A stretch of DNA of 64,000 nt from Certhia americana. Taxonomy: Eukaryota > Chordata > Aves > Passeriformes > Certhiidae. The DNA is taken from positions 68,920,679 through 68,984,678 of the forward strand of contig CM031878.1 in the NCBI GenBank assembly GCA_018697195.1, read 5' to 3'. The translations under genes were made by a program, and so were the position numbers. The notes under the pieces were generated by a model. It was given only the letters and a program-made list of their open reading frames with translations. It made no database searches and was not told the origin of the DNA. Every line of letters begins with the position of its first letter. The first letter of the stretch is position 1. This document shows, piece after piece, positions 52,101-62,124 of this stretch.

Positions 52101-55100
52101 GCATAACTCACAGGGTCGTGCCTTATATTTGCAGTGAAAGCATTGAGGTTTTTTTTTCCCTTCATTCTGAAACCCAAATACTGCATGCAGTTGAAACATA
52201 TCTGTTAGCATTCTGTGGGTAATGATGTGAACTGTGGCTTTAGGGTATACCTGGAGATAATCAGGCTGTGGCTGACCCCCCTCAACCACCAAGCACTGGT
52301 GCATCTCAGTCTTCAGCAGTGGCAGCAGCAGTAGCAACTATACCCACGACTACTAGTTCACTAGGAGGTAAGAAGGGCTGTATTTGAGAAGATGTAATAA
52401 ACAATGTGCACTTAATCTCTTTTTCAGTCAGTTTTAATTTCCAGGTGCTTGTGAGCTGTTCAGAGGGAATTGGATAAGAGCTGTTAATATGGAAATTCCA
52501 AGTGTGGTACTTTCTTAGGACAAGTGGCTTGTAGTAGTACGTCATGTGCAAAGTTTACTAAAGTTTTCAAAAAATGCACTGAACTTGCAGAATTTCTTTA
52601 ATTCAGTAATATGAATTCTTAAGTGCAAGACCATGGATGGGGGGTGGGTGTGTGTGTGTTTTCTCTCATTTAAACTCTGGTTTTCTACTCTGTGACTCAC
52701 TGTCCACTCTGACTACATTAATATATTTACCACCCAGAAGCTGGGATATCAAGGGAGAAATCTGAAATTAGGCCATGAAGTGTAGCACTGGAGAGACCTA
52801 TAAATGACCTTGGACTCCTCACTCAGCAGTGCAGTGCACTTTTACTGTGGTTGGTGCCTGCTGAAGAGAAGGGTTTTTTGTCATGTATTTATCTCTGTCT
52901 TAAAGAGAGATAGGTAAATACATGAAAGGAGCCTAATGAGTGGGTAGGAAAGCTCAGTCTTAGGCTGTGGTAGAAATGGTGCTCAAGATACATGAGACAA
53001 GACAATGGATTGGGTAAATATGTCTGATTGAGATTAGCCAGAGGTGAGACATCCAGAGGAAAATGTTAGAGATAAGGACAAGGCTGTTGGATCTTAAGAG
53101 AAGACTGGGTGAAAAAGAAATGCGTAATTTAACCTTAGAATAAAGAAGTTTTGCTTAAGGCTAGAGTGAGGAAGCAAATTCTTCTATTCTTCAGTGAGTG
53201 GTGTGTTGCCTACTTTCATGACCTGTTTCAATCTACAATTACAGTGTAGCTATGCATTTTATTAAGATCTGAGTAACTTTTTTAAAAACACGTTATTTTA
53301 TTGATTTTTTTTCAGGCCATCCACTTGAGTTTTTACGTAATCAGCCTCAGTTCCAGCAGATGAGGCAAATTATCCAGCAAAATCCTTCTCTGTTGCCAGC
53401 ATTGCTACAGCAAATTGGACGGGAGAACCCCCAACTACTGCAGGTGGATCTTAAAACAAGAAAATAATGCTTACTAATTCTGATTTAACTTTACAAGGGA
53501 GTTGTATATTGATGTTATCTGGGATAATATGTTACTAGCAGCTGCAACATTCTATTGCTGGCTTTTCAGCAGTTGTTGCTGTACAGAATGAATTTTCTTT
53601 CACATTGGATACAACTTTGAGACTTTGTAAGAGGTGCAGAGGGTGTGAAGAAGAGGAAGATGACTGCAGTTGAATTGAAACATGAAAATTGCATTTGTTG
53701 TGGTTAGATATAAAATTAATTTTCTGTGCACTTTTTACGTATCCCTTTGACTTCTTAATTCTCTGAATTAAAAATAAATATTTTTAGTTGTGTGTTGGCA
53801 TGCTTAAACATAAGTTATTTAAATATATATGTTTCTTTTACTGTTCTCTGCACCACAGCAAATAAGCCAGCACCAGGAACATTTTATTCATATGTTGAAT
53901 GAGCCAGTTCTGGAGTCTCGCCAAGGTTTAAGTGGTAGTGATGATGGTGCCAGCACTGGAGGAATAGGAGATGCTGGGAATGCTCACATGAACTACATTC
54001 AAGTAACACCTCAGGAAAAAGAAGCTATCGAAAGGGTGAGCCTTTCTTCTTTGAAATTCTTGTTGCTGTCGGATGTTGAGTGAGTGCTTTAGACATACCT
54101 AACTTAAATTTTGTTTAGCTCAGAAGTTCTGCATCATATTTGGTATTTTAATATTTTGCATTTCATAGCTGTTGTAGCCTTGTTTCAAATCATATATCTT
54201 CTTGCTTTATGGCAGTTGAGTCTAAAATATCTTAAATCTGTCTTACTGAGAAGAGGCAGCAGAGCATTTTAAGTGATCAGAGACAATTTGGTCTCTGGTA
54301 ATTCATGACAGAATGGGTTACCCTCAGGAATTATTCAAGAAGTAATTCCTCTTGCAGAAGCCTCAGCCAGTACAGTTCTAGATCATGCCATGACAGGTTT
54401 CCAGGTACAAAGATCTGGCTGCTTGAGCACTGTTTGCAAAGTAGTTGGAAAGTAAGAACACTCACAGTTAAGTAGATTAGTACTCAGTTATTTGTCTGTC
54501 CATGACAATTAGTTAATTATAGTTTTTTAAAACTACTGGTAAGCATGAAAATATGCTCTGGGGTGGTATATTGCATTCATGAATACTGTGTAACTGACTA
54601 AATATGGATTTGCATAGATGGCAAGGCCTCTGAGATTTTTGTCAGGTCAAATTGCAAGACTTTTGTCATACTGTGGTAGTGGTTTGGTACCCCAAAGACA
54701 ATGTTTTTTCATCTAGCAAAACAAAAGTTTTATGTAAGGATCATTAGAAGGAACCTTTTTGAATATAGGTGTCAGTTCTCTAGATCTTGAGGAAATTTGC
54801 AATTAATAAGATTAGTCTAATAAAATTATTTGTCCATGTACTTCTTCACAGGTCATCTTCCCATGTCTGCTTCGTTTCCTTTTAAAGCCATTTTATCCAG
54901 TAGAGCTTTGTTACCTCTAAAGCCTGTTCTAAATTCCAGCAGAGATTCATCCACTTTGTTCTCTTTCCATGAAAGACAAACCTCAAAATTTAAGTGTCTT
55001 AGTATTGCAGCTGATGACTGCATGTTGTTTGTGGGCCTGAAATAAAATCTCAGAATGGCTGGTGAGGGATAATAAGACACAGTTTTTCTCTCAGTTATTT

Positions 55101-55962
55101 GAGCTGCCCCATACATGAAATGCCTTGCAGGTGCTGTGAGGATTTTAAGAAAATCTCAAAATAGTGGAATGTACTTGCCTTTGGCTAAAACAAGAATTCA
55201 TTTGCTGTGTGCCCCTAAGTGCTGTCTAAACCTTTGGCACAGTAATAAGTTCTTCCCTGGTGTTCTCATGCCCTGTTGTCACTGTGTCCTGACATTAATT
55301 AATTCCTTGACTTCCGAAAACCTGATTGCTCTCAGCTTACTCATCTTGACTGCAGTGTAGGTAATTGTTTAAAGATAAACAATTGAAAATATGGCTTAAT
55401 GTGATGTGTTGGACCACCTACTAAAGCTCACAGGTTGGGGGCTTTTGTTCCAGGCAATTTTTTGTTAAAAGTGCTTTGGAACTTTGTGTAATTGTTTAAA
55501 GTGAGAATTGCTTGAAGTTGTTCTTTTTTCTGCAGCAGTATATTGTGCCGTTACTTCATGACATAACTGTGGTCCAGGTCTGTTTTAGATTAACTATGTC
55601 ACTAAAGAAGTGACAAGTTTTTATGGTGCTTCAGTATACTTAATCCAGTTACTTTTTCAAGTGATGATCCTTTTTAGTAAAAGGCAGAGGCAGCACCTTA
55701 TTTTTTACTTGCTAAAGTCTGCATTGAGCTAGGCAGCAATGCTATTTTCAAGAAGACATTAATTGCTTAAGTGACATCTCAAGACACTAGACATACAAAG
55801 AAGCCTAACATGCAAAATGTACTTCCTAAATATGTTTCCTTTCTTCAGTTAAAGGCATTAGGATTTCCTGAAGGACTTGTGATCCAGGCATATTTCGCTT
55901 GTGAGAAGAATGAAAACCTGGCTGCCAACTTTCTTCTACAGCAGAACTTCGATGAAGACTGA
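19057..55962 (+). CDS. RAD23B: RAD23B, UV excision repair protein RAD23 homolog B (10 coding exons)
   Basis: Spliced CDS: 19057-19122, 31616-31697, 34173-34252, 36500-36747, 39875-39930, 43676-43803, 52244-52367, 53316-53443, 53859-54035, 55849-55962. It totals 1203 nt, giving 400 residues plus TGA; the human protein is about 409. The protein is a ubiquitin-proteasome shuttle. Its UBL (residues about 1-77) docks on the 26S proteasome, UBA1 (about 182-220) and UBA2 (about 356-396) bind ubiquitin chains, and the STI1-like domain (about 263-320) binds and stabilises XPC for global-genome nucleotide excision repair. Seen directly: start [16 protein letters not shown]1 core [18 protein letters not shown]-binding [18 protein letters not shown]2 [15 protein letters not shown], end LLQQNFDED. 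All introns are GT-AG and phases join without a stop. The start is the only ATG in frame with the UBL and has a strong GCCGCC Kozak context. The paralogue RAD23A is less likely, because the linker and C-terminus match the B form. Confidence 0.97.
19147..19174 (+). repeat. Homopolymer of 28 C in RAD23B intron 1
   Basis: Uninterrupted C run starting 25 nt after the exon 1 donor. It could form an i-motif, or a G-quadruplex on the other strand. Length may be inexact, because sequencing of such runs is unreliable. Confidence 0.9.
29040..29530 (+). mobile_element. Diverged CR1 3' fragment in RAD23B intron 1
   Basis: Landmarks: gagggctggggttgttcagg, gtggagaagagaaggctctg, gggagacctt, gtaaggaagggatttttgta and gatggtgaaacactgggaca. 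An insertion or rearrangement of about 100 bp (about 29360-29460) separates a last matching piece, gggaggttttggaggaaggc. Confidence 0.8.
30181..30215. repeat. Inverted repeat, 15-bp arms
   Basis: taataatactaatac (30181-30195), loop tatta, then gtattagtgttatta (30201-30215). Arms match with one difference, which would be a G-U pair on the transcribed strand. Confidence 0.85.
31616..31697 (+). CDS. RAD23B: RAD23B coding exon 2
   Basis: Codes residues 23-49 plus one base. It reads [20 protein letters not shown] and then GQKLIYA, the helix and following strands of the ubiquitin-like domain. The acceptor is gctttag and the donor is gtaatg, phase 1. It lies 12.5 kb after exon 1. Confidence 0.97.
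31698..34172 (+). other. RAD23B: RAD23B intron 2
   Basis: 2475 bp, AT-rich. Holds only a perfect 11-bp inverted repeat at 33061-33085 (atatatacttt, loop cat, aaagtatatat). No repeat family or RNA gene recognised. Confidence 0.9.
34173..34252 (+). CDS. RAD23B: RAD23B coding exon 3
   Basis: Completes the ubiquitin-like domain to residue 76: [18 protein letters not shown] and then NFVVVMVTK. The acceptor is ttttccag and the donor is gtgagt, phase 0. The hydrophobic VVVMV strand is the UBL strand that packs on the core and forms part of the proteasome-docking face. Confidence 0.97.
34253..36499 (+). other. RAD23B: RAD23B intron 3
   Basis: 2247 bp, AT-rich. It carries one CR1 tail fragment (about 35150-35302) and otherwise nothing recognised. 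Confidence 0.9.
35150..35302 (+). mobile_element. Short CR1 3' tail in RAD23B intron 3
   Basis: Matches the last part of a CR1 3' end: gagaggttgtgcaattgcca, ggcacttagggacactgttt, agtggtaggtgtggcagtgg, and finally acaattctgtgattct, the octamer-type terminus. Confidence 0.75.
36500..36747 (+). CDS. RAD23B: RAD23B coding exon 4 (linker)
   Basis: Codes residues 77-158 plus two bases, a flexible linker rich in Pro, Ala, Thr and Val (for example [15 protein letters not shown], then an acidic/basic [11 protein letters not shown] segment). Low complexity and poor conservation are normal for this linker between UBL and UBA1. The acceptor is ttccatag and the donor is gtatga, phase 2. Confidence 0.93.
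36748..39874 (+). other. RAD23B: RAD23B intron 4
   Basis: 3127 bp. Contains a perfect hairpin at 37131-37168, T runs at 37331-37346 and 39794-39817, and a less AT-rich patch at about 38470-39340 whose origin I cannot tell. Confidence 0.9.
37131..37168. repeat. Perfect 14-bp inverted repeat (hairpin)
   Basis: gttatgaccaggac, a 10-nt spacer, then gtcctggtcataac. No mismatch in the arms, and about half the arm bases are G or C, so a stable stem is possible in DNA or in the intron RNA. Confidence 0.9.
39875..39930 (+). CDS. RAD23B: RAD23B coding exon 5
   Basis: A 56-nt exon reading [19 protein letters not shown], the short conserved stretch just before UBA1 (SRSNLFEDA matches the mammalian form). 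Its acceptor (cttacag) follows a 24-T run about 55 nt upstream. The donor is gtaagt, phase 1. Confidence 0.95.
39931..43675 (+). other. RAD23B: RAD23B intron 5
   Basis: 3745 bp, AT-rich. It holds an exact tandem duplication with 20-bp period at 40456-40493 (atagacagaataaagaca twice, joined by gt). Nothing else recognised. Confidence 0.9.
43676..43803 (+). CDS. RAD23B: RAD23B coding exon 6 (UBA1)
   Basis: Codes residues 178-220 with the whole first ubiquitin-associated domain. The MGY loop motif and the helix-3 DRAVEYLL are both intact. The acceptor is cttctag and the donor is gtgagc, phase 0. It is followed by the 8.4-kb intron that holds the antisense retroviral remnant. Confidence 0.97.
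45666..46054 (-). repeat. 3' LTR of the intronic endogenous retrovirus
   Basis: On the minus strand it would start TGTGTAATTGCAG, just after an A-rich purine tract at about 46056-46095 that could be the polypurine tract. It has a CCAAT box near 45800, a TATA-like atgtataatt, AATAAA at 45726-45731, and an end ...CCTTACACCTGCA. Only the last 144 bp clearly match the other LTR; the U3 part differs. Borders are estimated. Confidence 0.55.
46055..48313 (-). other. Interior of the intronic retroviral element, content unresolved
   Basis: 46100-47640 is AT-rich with no RT, integrase or envelope motif found. 47641-47720 has a C-rich and A-rich low-complexity block. 47760-48310 is GC-richer and open in short minus-strand ORFs (up to 126 codons) without recognised domains. 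It may be degraded retroviral sequence, or a later insertion. Confidence 0.35.
48314..48802 (-). pseudogene. gag-like proline-rich ORF of the endogenous retrovirus
   Basis: A 162-codon minus-strand ORF rich in Pro, Ala and Glu over its first about 80 residues (for example [15 protein letters not shown]), followed by a less ordered tail. Position after the gag start and composition fit the region between matrix and capsid in avian retroviral gag. No capsid major-homology region or zinc knuckle was seen. It is out of frame with the Met-Gly start. Confidence 0.45.
49011..49115 (-). pseudogene. gag start (matrix end) of the endogenous retrovirus, broken
   Basis: Minus-strand ORF opening ATG GGT (Met-Gly, as needed for N-myristoylation of matrix) and reading [16 protein letters not shown] at its start. 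It ends after 34 codons at a TAG (49011-49013). The sequence that follows is open in a different frame to about 48840, so at least one stop or frameshift separates the parts. Not functional. Confidence 0.6.
49383..49770 (-). repeat. 5' LTR of the intronic endogenous retrovirus
   Basis: On the minus strand the last about 137 bp match the LTR at 45666-45809 closely, including AATAAA at 49436-49441 and the terminal CCTTACACCTGCA. CCAAT-type boxes occur at about 49512 and 49558. No TGG-type primer binding site is recognisable just after the LTR. The U3 start (49770) is chosen by matching the length of the other LTR and a TG on the minus strand; it is uncertain. Confidence 0.55.
52244..52367 (+). 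CDS. RAD23B: RAD23B coding exon 7 (second linker)
   Basis: Codes residues 221-261 plus one base. It starts [19 protein letters not shown], then an Ala/Thr/Ser-rich tail, linking UBA1 to the XPC-binding domain. The acceptor is ggctttag and the donor is gtaaga, phase 1. Confidence 0.95.
52368..53315 (+). other. RAD23B: RAD23B intron 7
   Basis: 948 bp. Contains an inverted repeat at 52881-52925 whose outer 11 bp are perfect (tcatgtattta and taaatacatga), with an imperfect inner stem. Nothing else seen. Confidence 0.9.
53316..53443 (+). CDS. RAD23B: RAD23B coding exon 8 (XPC-binding domain, first part)
   Basis: Codes about residues 262-304: [20 protein letters not shown] and [20 protein letters not shown], the helical STI1-like module that binds XPC. 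The acceptor is a T-rich tract ending ttcag. The donor is gtggat, weak but conserved in position. Phase 0. Confidence 0.97.
53444..53858 (+). other. RAD23B: RAD23B intron 8
   Basis: 415 bp, the shortest intron. It starts gtggat and ends accacag. No other feature. Confidence 0.93.
53859..54035 (+). CDS. RAD23B: RAD23B coding exon 9
   Basis: Codes residues 305-363: the end of the XPC-binding domain ([16 protein letters not shown]), a Ser/Gly/Asp linker, and the start of UBA2 ([16 protein letters not shown]). The linker reads [20 protein letters not shown] where mammalian RAD23B carries a long glycine run, so it is less repetitive here. The acceptor is accacag and the donor is gtgagc, phase 0. 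Confidence 0.96.
54036..55848 (+). other. RAD23B: RAD23B intron 9
   Basis: 1813 bp, AT-rich, with no repeat or RNA gene recognised. It splits UBA2 immediately before its first helix. Confidence 0.93.
55849..55962 (+). CDS. RAD23B: RAD23B coding exon 10 (UBA2 and stop)
   Basis: Codes the last 37 residues plus [23 protein letters not shown] and then [20 protein letters not shown]2 is intact; in this family it also protects the shuttle itself from proteasomal degradation. The acceptor is ctttcttcag. Confidence 0.97.
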   Translation, partial: LKALGFPEGLVIQAYFACEKNENLAANFLLQQNFDED

Positions 55963-58750
55963 GACAATTTTTTTTCTATTTCACATCTCACACCAGTGCA
56001 TTACACTAACTCTGTTCACTGGATTGTCTAGGATATTTGGGCTTATATTCATAATGCTTGGTGTATGGCATATTGGGGGTGGGTGGAAGGGAGAACATAG
56101 GAAACAAAATAAAGGAAGCAACAAGTTTTAAATGTCTGTTTTAAATTAGCAGATGCAGAAAATCGCACAGTGTAAAAAAAAAAAATATATACAACCAAAA
56201 AATCAGCTTCTGCAGATAATTAGTTCCTTCTGTAAACTGTAGGTTAACTTTTTCTAGGTTTTCACTCTTGCTGTACTAGTTCCAGAAACGTAGTGTAATG
56301 CACTGCTTCATGTTCCTTTCCACTTAGTATTGACATTGGAAGTAGCCTGTGCTACGTAGATTTTACAGTCTGTATTTCATGGCAACATTGGATAGCAGCT
56401 TTGTGAAATCTAAAAGATCTGAGCAAATGTAATCCTGAATGCCAAAATAGGAGTATTTGGATTTTTTTCTTCAGCTGTGTTAAAGTAGTGCAAAAAAACA
56501 CAGTATTTTTGTCTAATGCTAATTAGAACAGTGTTGTTTTTTTTTTTCTTTTTTCCAATGAAAACCCATTACAGTTAAAAGTGTCCTGAATATTGAGAAA
56601 CACCACCCCTTCCTTTTTCTCCCTGAAATGATCTGAGAAAATATATACATACTGAAAAAAATTATTATCCTCTTTACATATTTTCTCTATGGAAAAAAAA
56701 AAAAAAGATATCTAATTACTGTTCTCTTAATGTTACCTTGCAGTAAAAGTTTTAAAAGCAATAGATTGCATGTTTGGTTTTGTTATATGCACTCTAGTGA
56801 ATTGAATATTCTTTTTCTGCCAGCAAACAAAATGCAAGCTTCATTTTTGTCTGCTGCAATGAGACTTTATCAAATCAAATTTCACCTTCCCAACTTTGTT
56901 GAAACAGCTTTTATAGTAGAGCTATAAGTGTTCTGTTGTTGAGTAGATTGTAGTGCTCAAGCTATTTCTGTTAAGTAAGGACTTTTGGGGATTTATTCAC
57001 TTTATAAGGAAGAGAAGTTCAAAACTTGAGATATCAAGCTAACTATCAATTTATTCCAATGTAAAAAAAAATTGACACTCGAAACTTTCTATTGAAATAA
57101 ACTCTGTTTACAGAGTTTTGAATCTTACTTCTTCATATCTACTTATTATTTGTTTTGTTTAGTCATCATAATTTTTTTTTTTTAATTACACGTTTACTTT
57201 TAGAGGTAATTTTGCCCTTCATTGCAATACTAGGAATAAAAAAAAAAATGTAAATTTAATCTAAAGCTGTTCTGTGCAACGTGACCTGAACACAACATGG
57301 GGATAGTTTGATTTTTCTACTGTTGTAGTCCAATTACCTGGATTACAAATTTACCTCTACAGTGACCAGGAAAAAATATTATTAGTGGTACAGCACTGAA
57401 CTCCTGTACAACTAATGATATTAATTATTTTAATGATTTAGTGGTACAACTAAAAAATTATTTTCTGCTGAGTTTATCAGTGGATTAACTACTTAACTAC
57501 TACTTAAGCTCAAAATACAAGTGAAGTGTCTTGAAAAAAGCTAAAAATCTGAAACATTTTTATTTCATTTCTTCATTGATTGGCCATAGTTTGTATAAAT
57601 ATTGTCTGCATAAAACAATGAAATGTGTTCAAGCCTTTTACTTTTTTTTTCTATTCTTATACATCTGTGATATTTTTCCAGATAGTGTGTATTTTAATTA
57701 TTCAGATTTTATTCTTTTAAAATTTCTTAGGTGTGTGTCAACTAAGTGATCAGTAGCACAACCCAAATCTATCTAGTAGGAGATGTGATACTGCTAAATA
57801 GGAAATAAGTCTTTCATAATGTTTTCATTTTAGAGAAATTAATTTTAATACCTGAGTCAGCTAGTAGGCTTCATTTAAACAGGATTCTCAGTTTTTCTGT
57901 GAACTGGGAGAGATTGATTTTGATTTAATATTGTATGCCAAAAGGGGCTGTTTGTTATCTGTAAAAGGACCAGCTATCAGGTACTTGAAAAACACCAAAT
58001 TGATACAAGGACTTCTTGAATGTACTTTTACTACATAGCTAATACCTAACTAAGACAAAAGCTTTTAGTTTGTGAGAGTCTTCTTTACTGATCAAACTGC
58101 TATGAGAAATAACCATTCCTTCTCTGGGAGGGTGGAGAGTAAAGCAAGAATGTCTGGGTGTTTCTGTCCACTCCCTCCAATTTTGATTTTGAAATGTTTA
58201 CCTATTATAAATGTATTTGAATTAAAGTCTGTTGAGCTTGTTGTTTGTATAAAAAAAAAGAAAAAAAAAAGAAGCGTAAAGAAAAAAAAGCTTGTAGCTT
58301 TGTTCATCTGTAAATTTGTATGCTGAGTGACTGAGGGATTTATGGCTGCTGTGTTTGAAGCCTTACTAGTCATGCTGTTCCCGTTTTTTCCAGCAGTGAA
58401 ACAGTGTTTTTTGTGACTTCTGATGAACAACAGGTGTCTGACCTTCCATGCTAGCAAAAACTGTTACCTGTCCAATAGCGGGATACTTGCCAGGGAGAAT
58501 CGTGTCTCTCTTTGTAGTAGCTGCCAAAAGGGAAGAATACATGGAATTCATGTGGTTTTGAGGAGGTGTGACCTGAGCAAGCTGCCTAGGTATGTTGTGC
58601 CTCGTTTTCTACCAAGTACTACCGGGAGTTGTCTGCACAGAGTGCTTCTCAGCTTCTCTGCTGCACAGCTCTTAGGGATTTGGGGATCAGTTTCCTCAGG
58701 GCTTTCTGAACAGTAGCTGAGAAAATAAAGTATTTCTTCCTAAGTTTTGG
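55963..58750 (+). other. RAD23B: RAD23B 3' untranslated region with alternative poly(A) signals
   Basis: AT-rich sequence after the stop with no coding signal. AATAAA occurs at 56108-56113, 57096-57101, 57235-57240 and 58724-58729. Mammalian RAD23B mRNA has a 3' UTR of roughly 2.5 kb, so the last of these best fits the main transcript end and the earlier ones could give short forms. The end coordinate is inferred. Confidence 0.6.
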
Positions 58751-61700
58751 TACTGTAGTCCTTACCTTTGTTGTAAAACTTCTGGATATCTGCTTAGACA
58801 AAAGCTATTTATGATGCACTTTTAATTGGGATTAAAAAGTTACTCTGAAGTCATATTAATCCTGTAGTTGTCTGTTCTTAAGTCCTCTCCAGAGCTTCAT
58901 TTTAATGCTGTGGTTCATTTACCTCGCCCAGAGTTACCTGATGAATCCAGCTAAAACCCAAGCAATTTGACTGATTGTCAGAGGCACACAAATGTGTCAA
59001 ATGCCACACTGACAGAACTTTTTAGGAATGTGAAATAATCACTCCTGAAGTCAGATTTTGACTCTGATTTTGGAGTAATGGGTGGAGTGTCACTTCAAGA
59101 ATTTGCATGAATGAATCAGAGACACAAAACCAAGTCCTCAAATGAAGTATGCAGATCTGTCACCCATGGTTTCCTTGGATATTTCACTTGGTTTTATAGT
59201 TTTGGAGGCAGTCACATCTTTCAGTTTGTTCTGATTTCTCTTAAATACAGCTCTGTGCATGAAACTAACCTAGAATTTCTGCACTTGAAGATAGTCTCTA
59301 GTTCAAATGGAAACAAGGTGGGAGTGGGGAGAACAGCTTTGTCAGTAACCTTTTTAGTTCTTCCTTGCGTGGTTTGGGATGCCAACAGTGTTCAATACGC
59401 CATCCTTTTCCACAACTATGAGGTTATGAAGCCACAATTTACAAAAATTTTGTGTCTTCTAACAGTAAACCATCCAGAAAAGCAGGCTTATTCTGCCTGT
59501 GATTAAGTGATGTATGGGAAAAATTTAAATATTCAGTTACTACAAAATACATGATTGATCAGTGCTGCTGATGCCTGTATCTGCAAATTGTAGCTAACGT
59601 TGCTGACTTCTAATTGTCAAGTGCCAGTTTTGTATTGATATATTTCTTCACAGAATATATGACCTGTGAGTGGGGGGAAAAAACAGGTCATGAAACTTCT
59701 TGGTTTCTGTCAGGACTCAACCTCCTTCCTCCTGTGCAAGAGAAATAAATGTTAAACACACACAATTTAGCTCCAGTTCTAATCAAAACACATTTTCATG
59801 AAGATACCAGCATCTCTGGCATTTTCTGTCCAAACTGCAGTGGAACTAATAAAGACAAATAAGTGCTCTTCAATAATGGTAGTAGTCTGGAATAACTAAT
59901 AGTGGCAGAGTCTGAAGATCTTCTCTCTGCTTCATCCCTTTGCTTTGGCATTTTCCTTTGTGAGCTGTTACAAAGCACTATCTGCTATGTGCTTCCATTT
60001 GCTGAAAGTCTGGTACTAAAAACAGTCCTTAAGGTTTTGTGTTGTGTGTGCTTCATGCAGTTCTACCTCAGTGACCTGGAGTGCAAAGTGTCTTTCAGAA
60101 TAGGTATCTCTCTATTTTTATATTGCTCCTCACATAAATGTGAATACTCTGTGGTGCTGAGGGCAAGGAGCAACATCCTTGAAATCCTTGTTGCCTGAGA
60201 TAAGAGATTTTAGATGTGATAGACAAGGAGTAATCAGATAGACCAGCAGGCAGCTGTTTGCCGTCCCAGGGGAATGGTTGGTTGCTGTCCTTGTAATGTG
60301 AAGCATTTGACTTTGAATGTGCAGCAGCCAAAGATGACGAAATAAGGCAATGTCTCCCACATGTCTGTGTGGCTGTATTTGTAGAATTGTTCAAAGTCTT
60401 GTCAAAGTCGGACACGCATTTTTAATTGTACCTTTGAATTACACTTGTTTCTTCCCATCCTCACTCCCTTGTCTTTACTCTAAATCTCTTTTTTTTTCAC
60501 CCTTTTCATTTCGTTATTGAAGAAAACATGCCAGGTGCAAAGGAAGCACTACCAGCTTCTGTTAGAGGATGCAAGAATGGGATTTCAGAATAGGAAAAGG
60601 GGCAGGAAATAGTCTTCAGGTGGGATATGAAACAGGCCAATAAAAGTGATGAACACCTGGGATAGAGGGCTCCATAGGGATGTTGAAGAGTCTGGAATTG
60701 GCAGTGTGTGTGAAAGGAAATGCCTAAGAGAGTTACAGCTGTGATGAAGGAATGGAGGGGTGTGACAGGGCCAAATGGGGAGTCAGAATGAGCAGACCAT
60801 TTGGACAACTGTTCCTGATGGGCTTATGCCTTTTGAACATGAATGTAATTTGTGATCCATGAACATTCTCAAATATAAACTGTGACCTGTGGAAAGCTGA
60901 AAAAACCTGGGAACTTTCGATCTTGAAAGAGCAGCAGGGTTAAGATGAGAAGTTACTTGAATATATTAAATATGACTGTAAGTCAAGAAATCTAATTTCT
61001 TTTCAGCTGCAGTAAGAAATTGTTGCTAAATGCGTACATTGACGTATTTTTCACGTTTCACAGAATTTGCAGTAAGTAGCTCTCTGTACACAAACAGAAA
61101 GGAGGCAGAATGCAAAAAAATATTTCTAAATCTAGTTAAAGTTGAAGGCAATCTATGTTGCCTTCAAAACCTGTGGCAAATTCCTGAAGCACTGAGCTTC
61201 AGTTTGCTATGAAGAAGGGTGATTTTGCTCCCAGGCAGGGGCAGCAGGATGGAAAGCTGTTACTACTGAAATTAACTGTTTGCTGTGGCCACCTTTGGGA
61301 GAGCCTTGTAAATTCATCCACTGCTCTTGGCAAGAGGGAGCCTTGCAATGGCAGTTCAGAACTCCCTTTGCTCCATGGTTGTTTGGAAACAACCTGTTGC
61401 TTTCCAGATTTATCAACGTGTGGCCTTTGTGACTTATGAGTCATGCCCTGCTTAAAGGGCAGGGTAGCTGTGAGCTAAGAGTGCAGATGAGGAGAACAGG
61501 GAGGATCCATGATGAAGGGGCAATACCGTAGCCAGATTTTAGAAGAGTCATGTTATTTAAGCATTCTGATGCAAATGAGGCTGTGAGTTGAAGCCATGCA
61601 TTTGATTCACATGATGTTCATGCTGTCAGATACAAACTGATGTTTTTAGAGGAGAGAAACACCCTGTTGCAGGGTGGCAAGAAAAATAGGTTTGCCTAAT

Positions 61701-62124
61701 GGGGCTGCTTCTAGTGCAGAATTCTGCTGGGTTTATATTTGGGTTTTGAAAGTGAAGCCACTGATGTTGCAGTTTTGTTTCCTTGCTGCGCAGTTGAAGG
61801 CTGTGGTGTCTTTAGAACACTGAGTTATTCCCTAATAAACCTTATCATGCCCTAATAATACCTTCTGAATGCCTCAGATGTAAGTAATTAGGCCTGTGCT
61901 TACATAAATAGGTGTCTCAGTAGTAAGATGTTATTTGCATGATTGTGGTTTGTAGGTGGAGGAGCTGTTAGCCTGTCATCAAATTACTTGTTCCAGCTGA
62001 AAAGAACTTGCTCTATGTGGCTGTCACATCATCATCATCATAACTTGTAGGAACTATTAGTGCTATTTTACAAGGGACTAGATTTCTGTCCCTTCTCCCT
62101 GGGACTTTTGCTTTATGATGAGTA
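58751..62124. other. Downstream intergenic stretch, nothing recognised
   Basis: Only chance-length ORFs (longest 131 codons at 59111-59506, plus strand), with no family resemblance. A short (ATC)n run lies at about 62028-62041. Confidence 0.5.

Larger units (their letters stand above)
43804..52243 (+). other. RAD23B: RAD23B intron 6 (8.4 kb, with antisense retroviral remnant)
   Basis: GT-AG intron between UBA1 and the second linker. About 4.1 kb of it is an antisense endogenous retrovirus remnant (45666-49770). The flanks 43804-45665 and 49771-52243 are AT-rich and hold no recognised feature beyond a (TGAT)n run at about 44697-44711. Confidence 0.9.

Noticed and set aside
59111..59506. 131-codon plus-strand ORF downstream of RAD23B as a gene
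   Set aside because: No recognisable domain, ordinary AT-rich composition, and no Kozak or promoter evidence.
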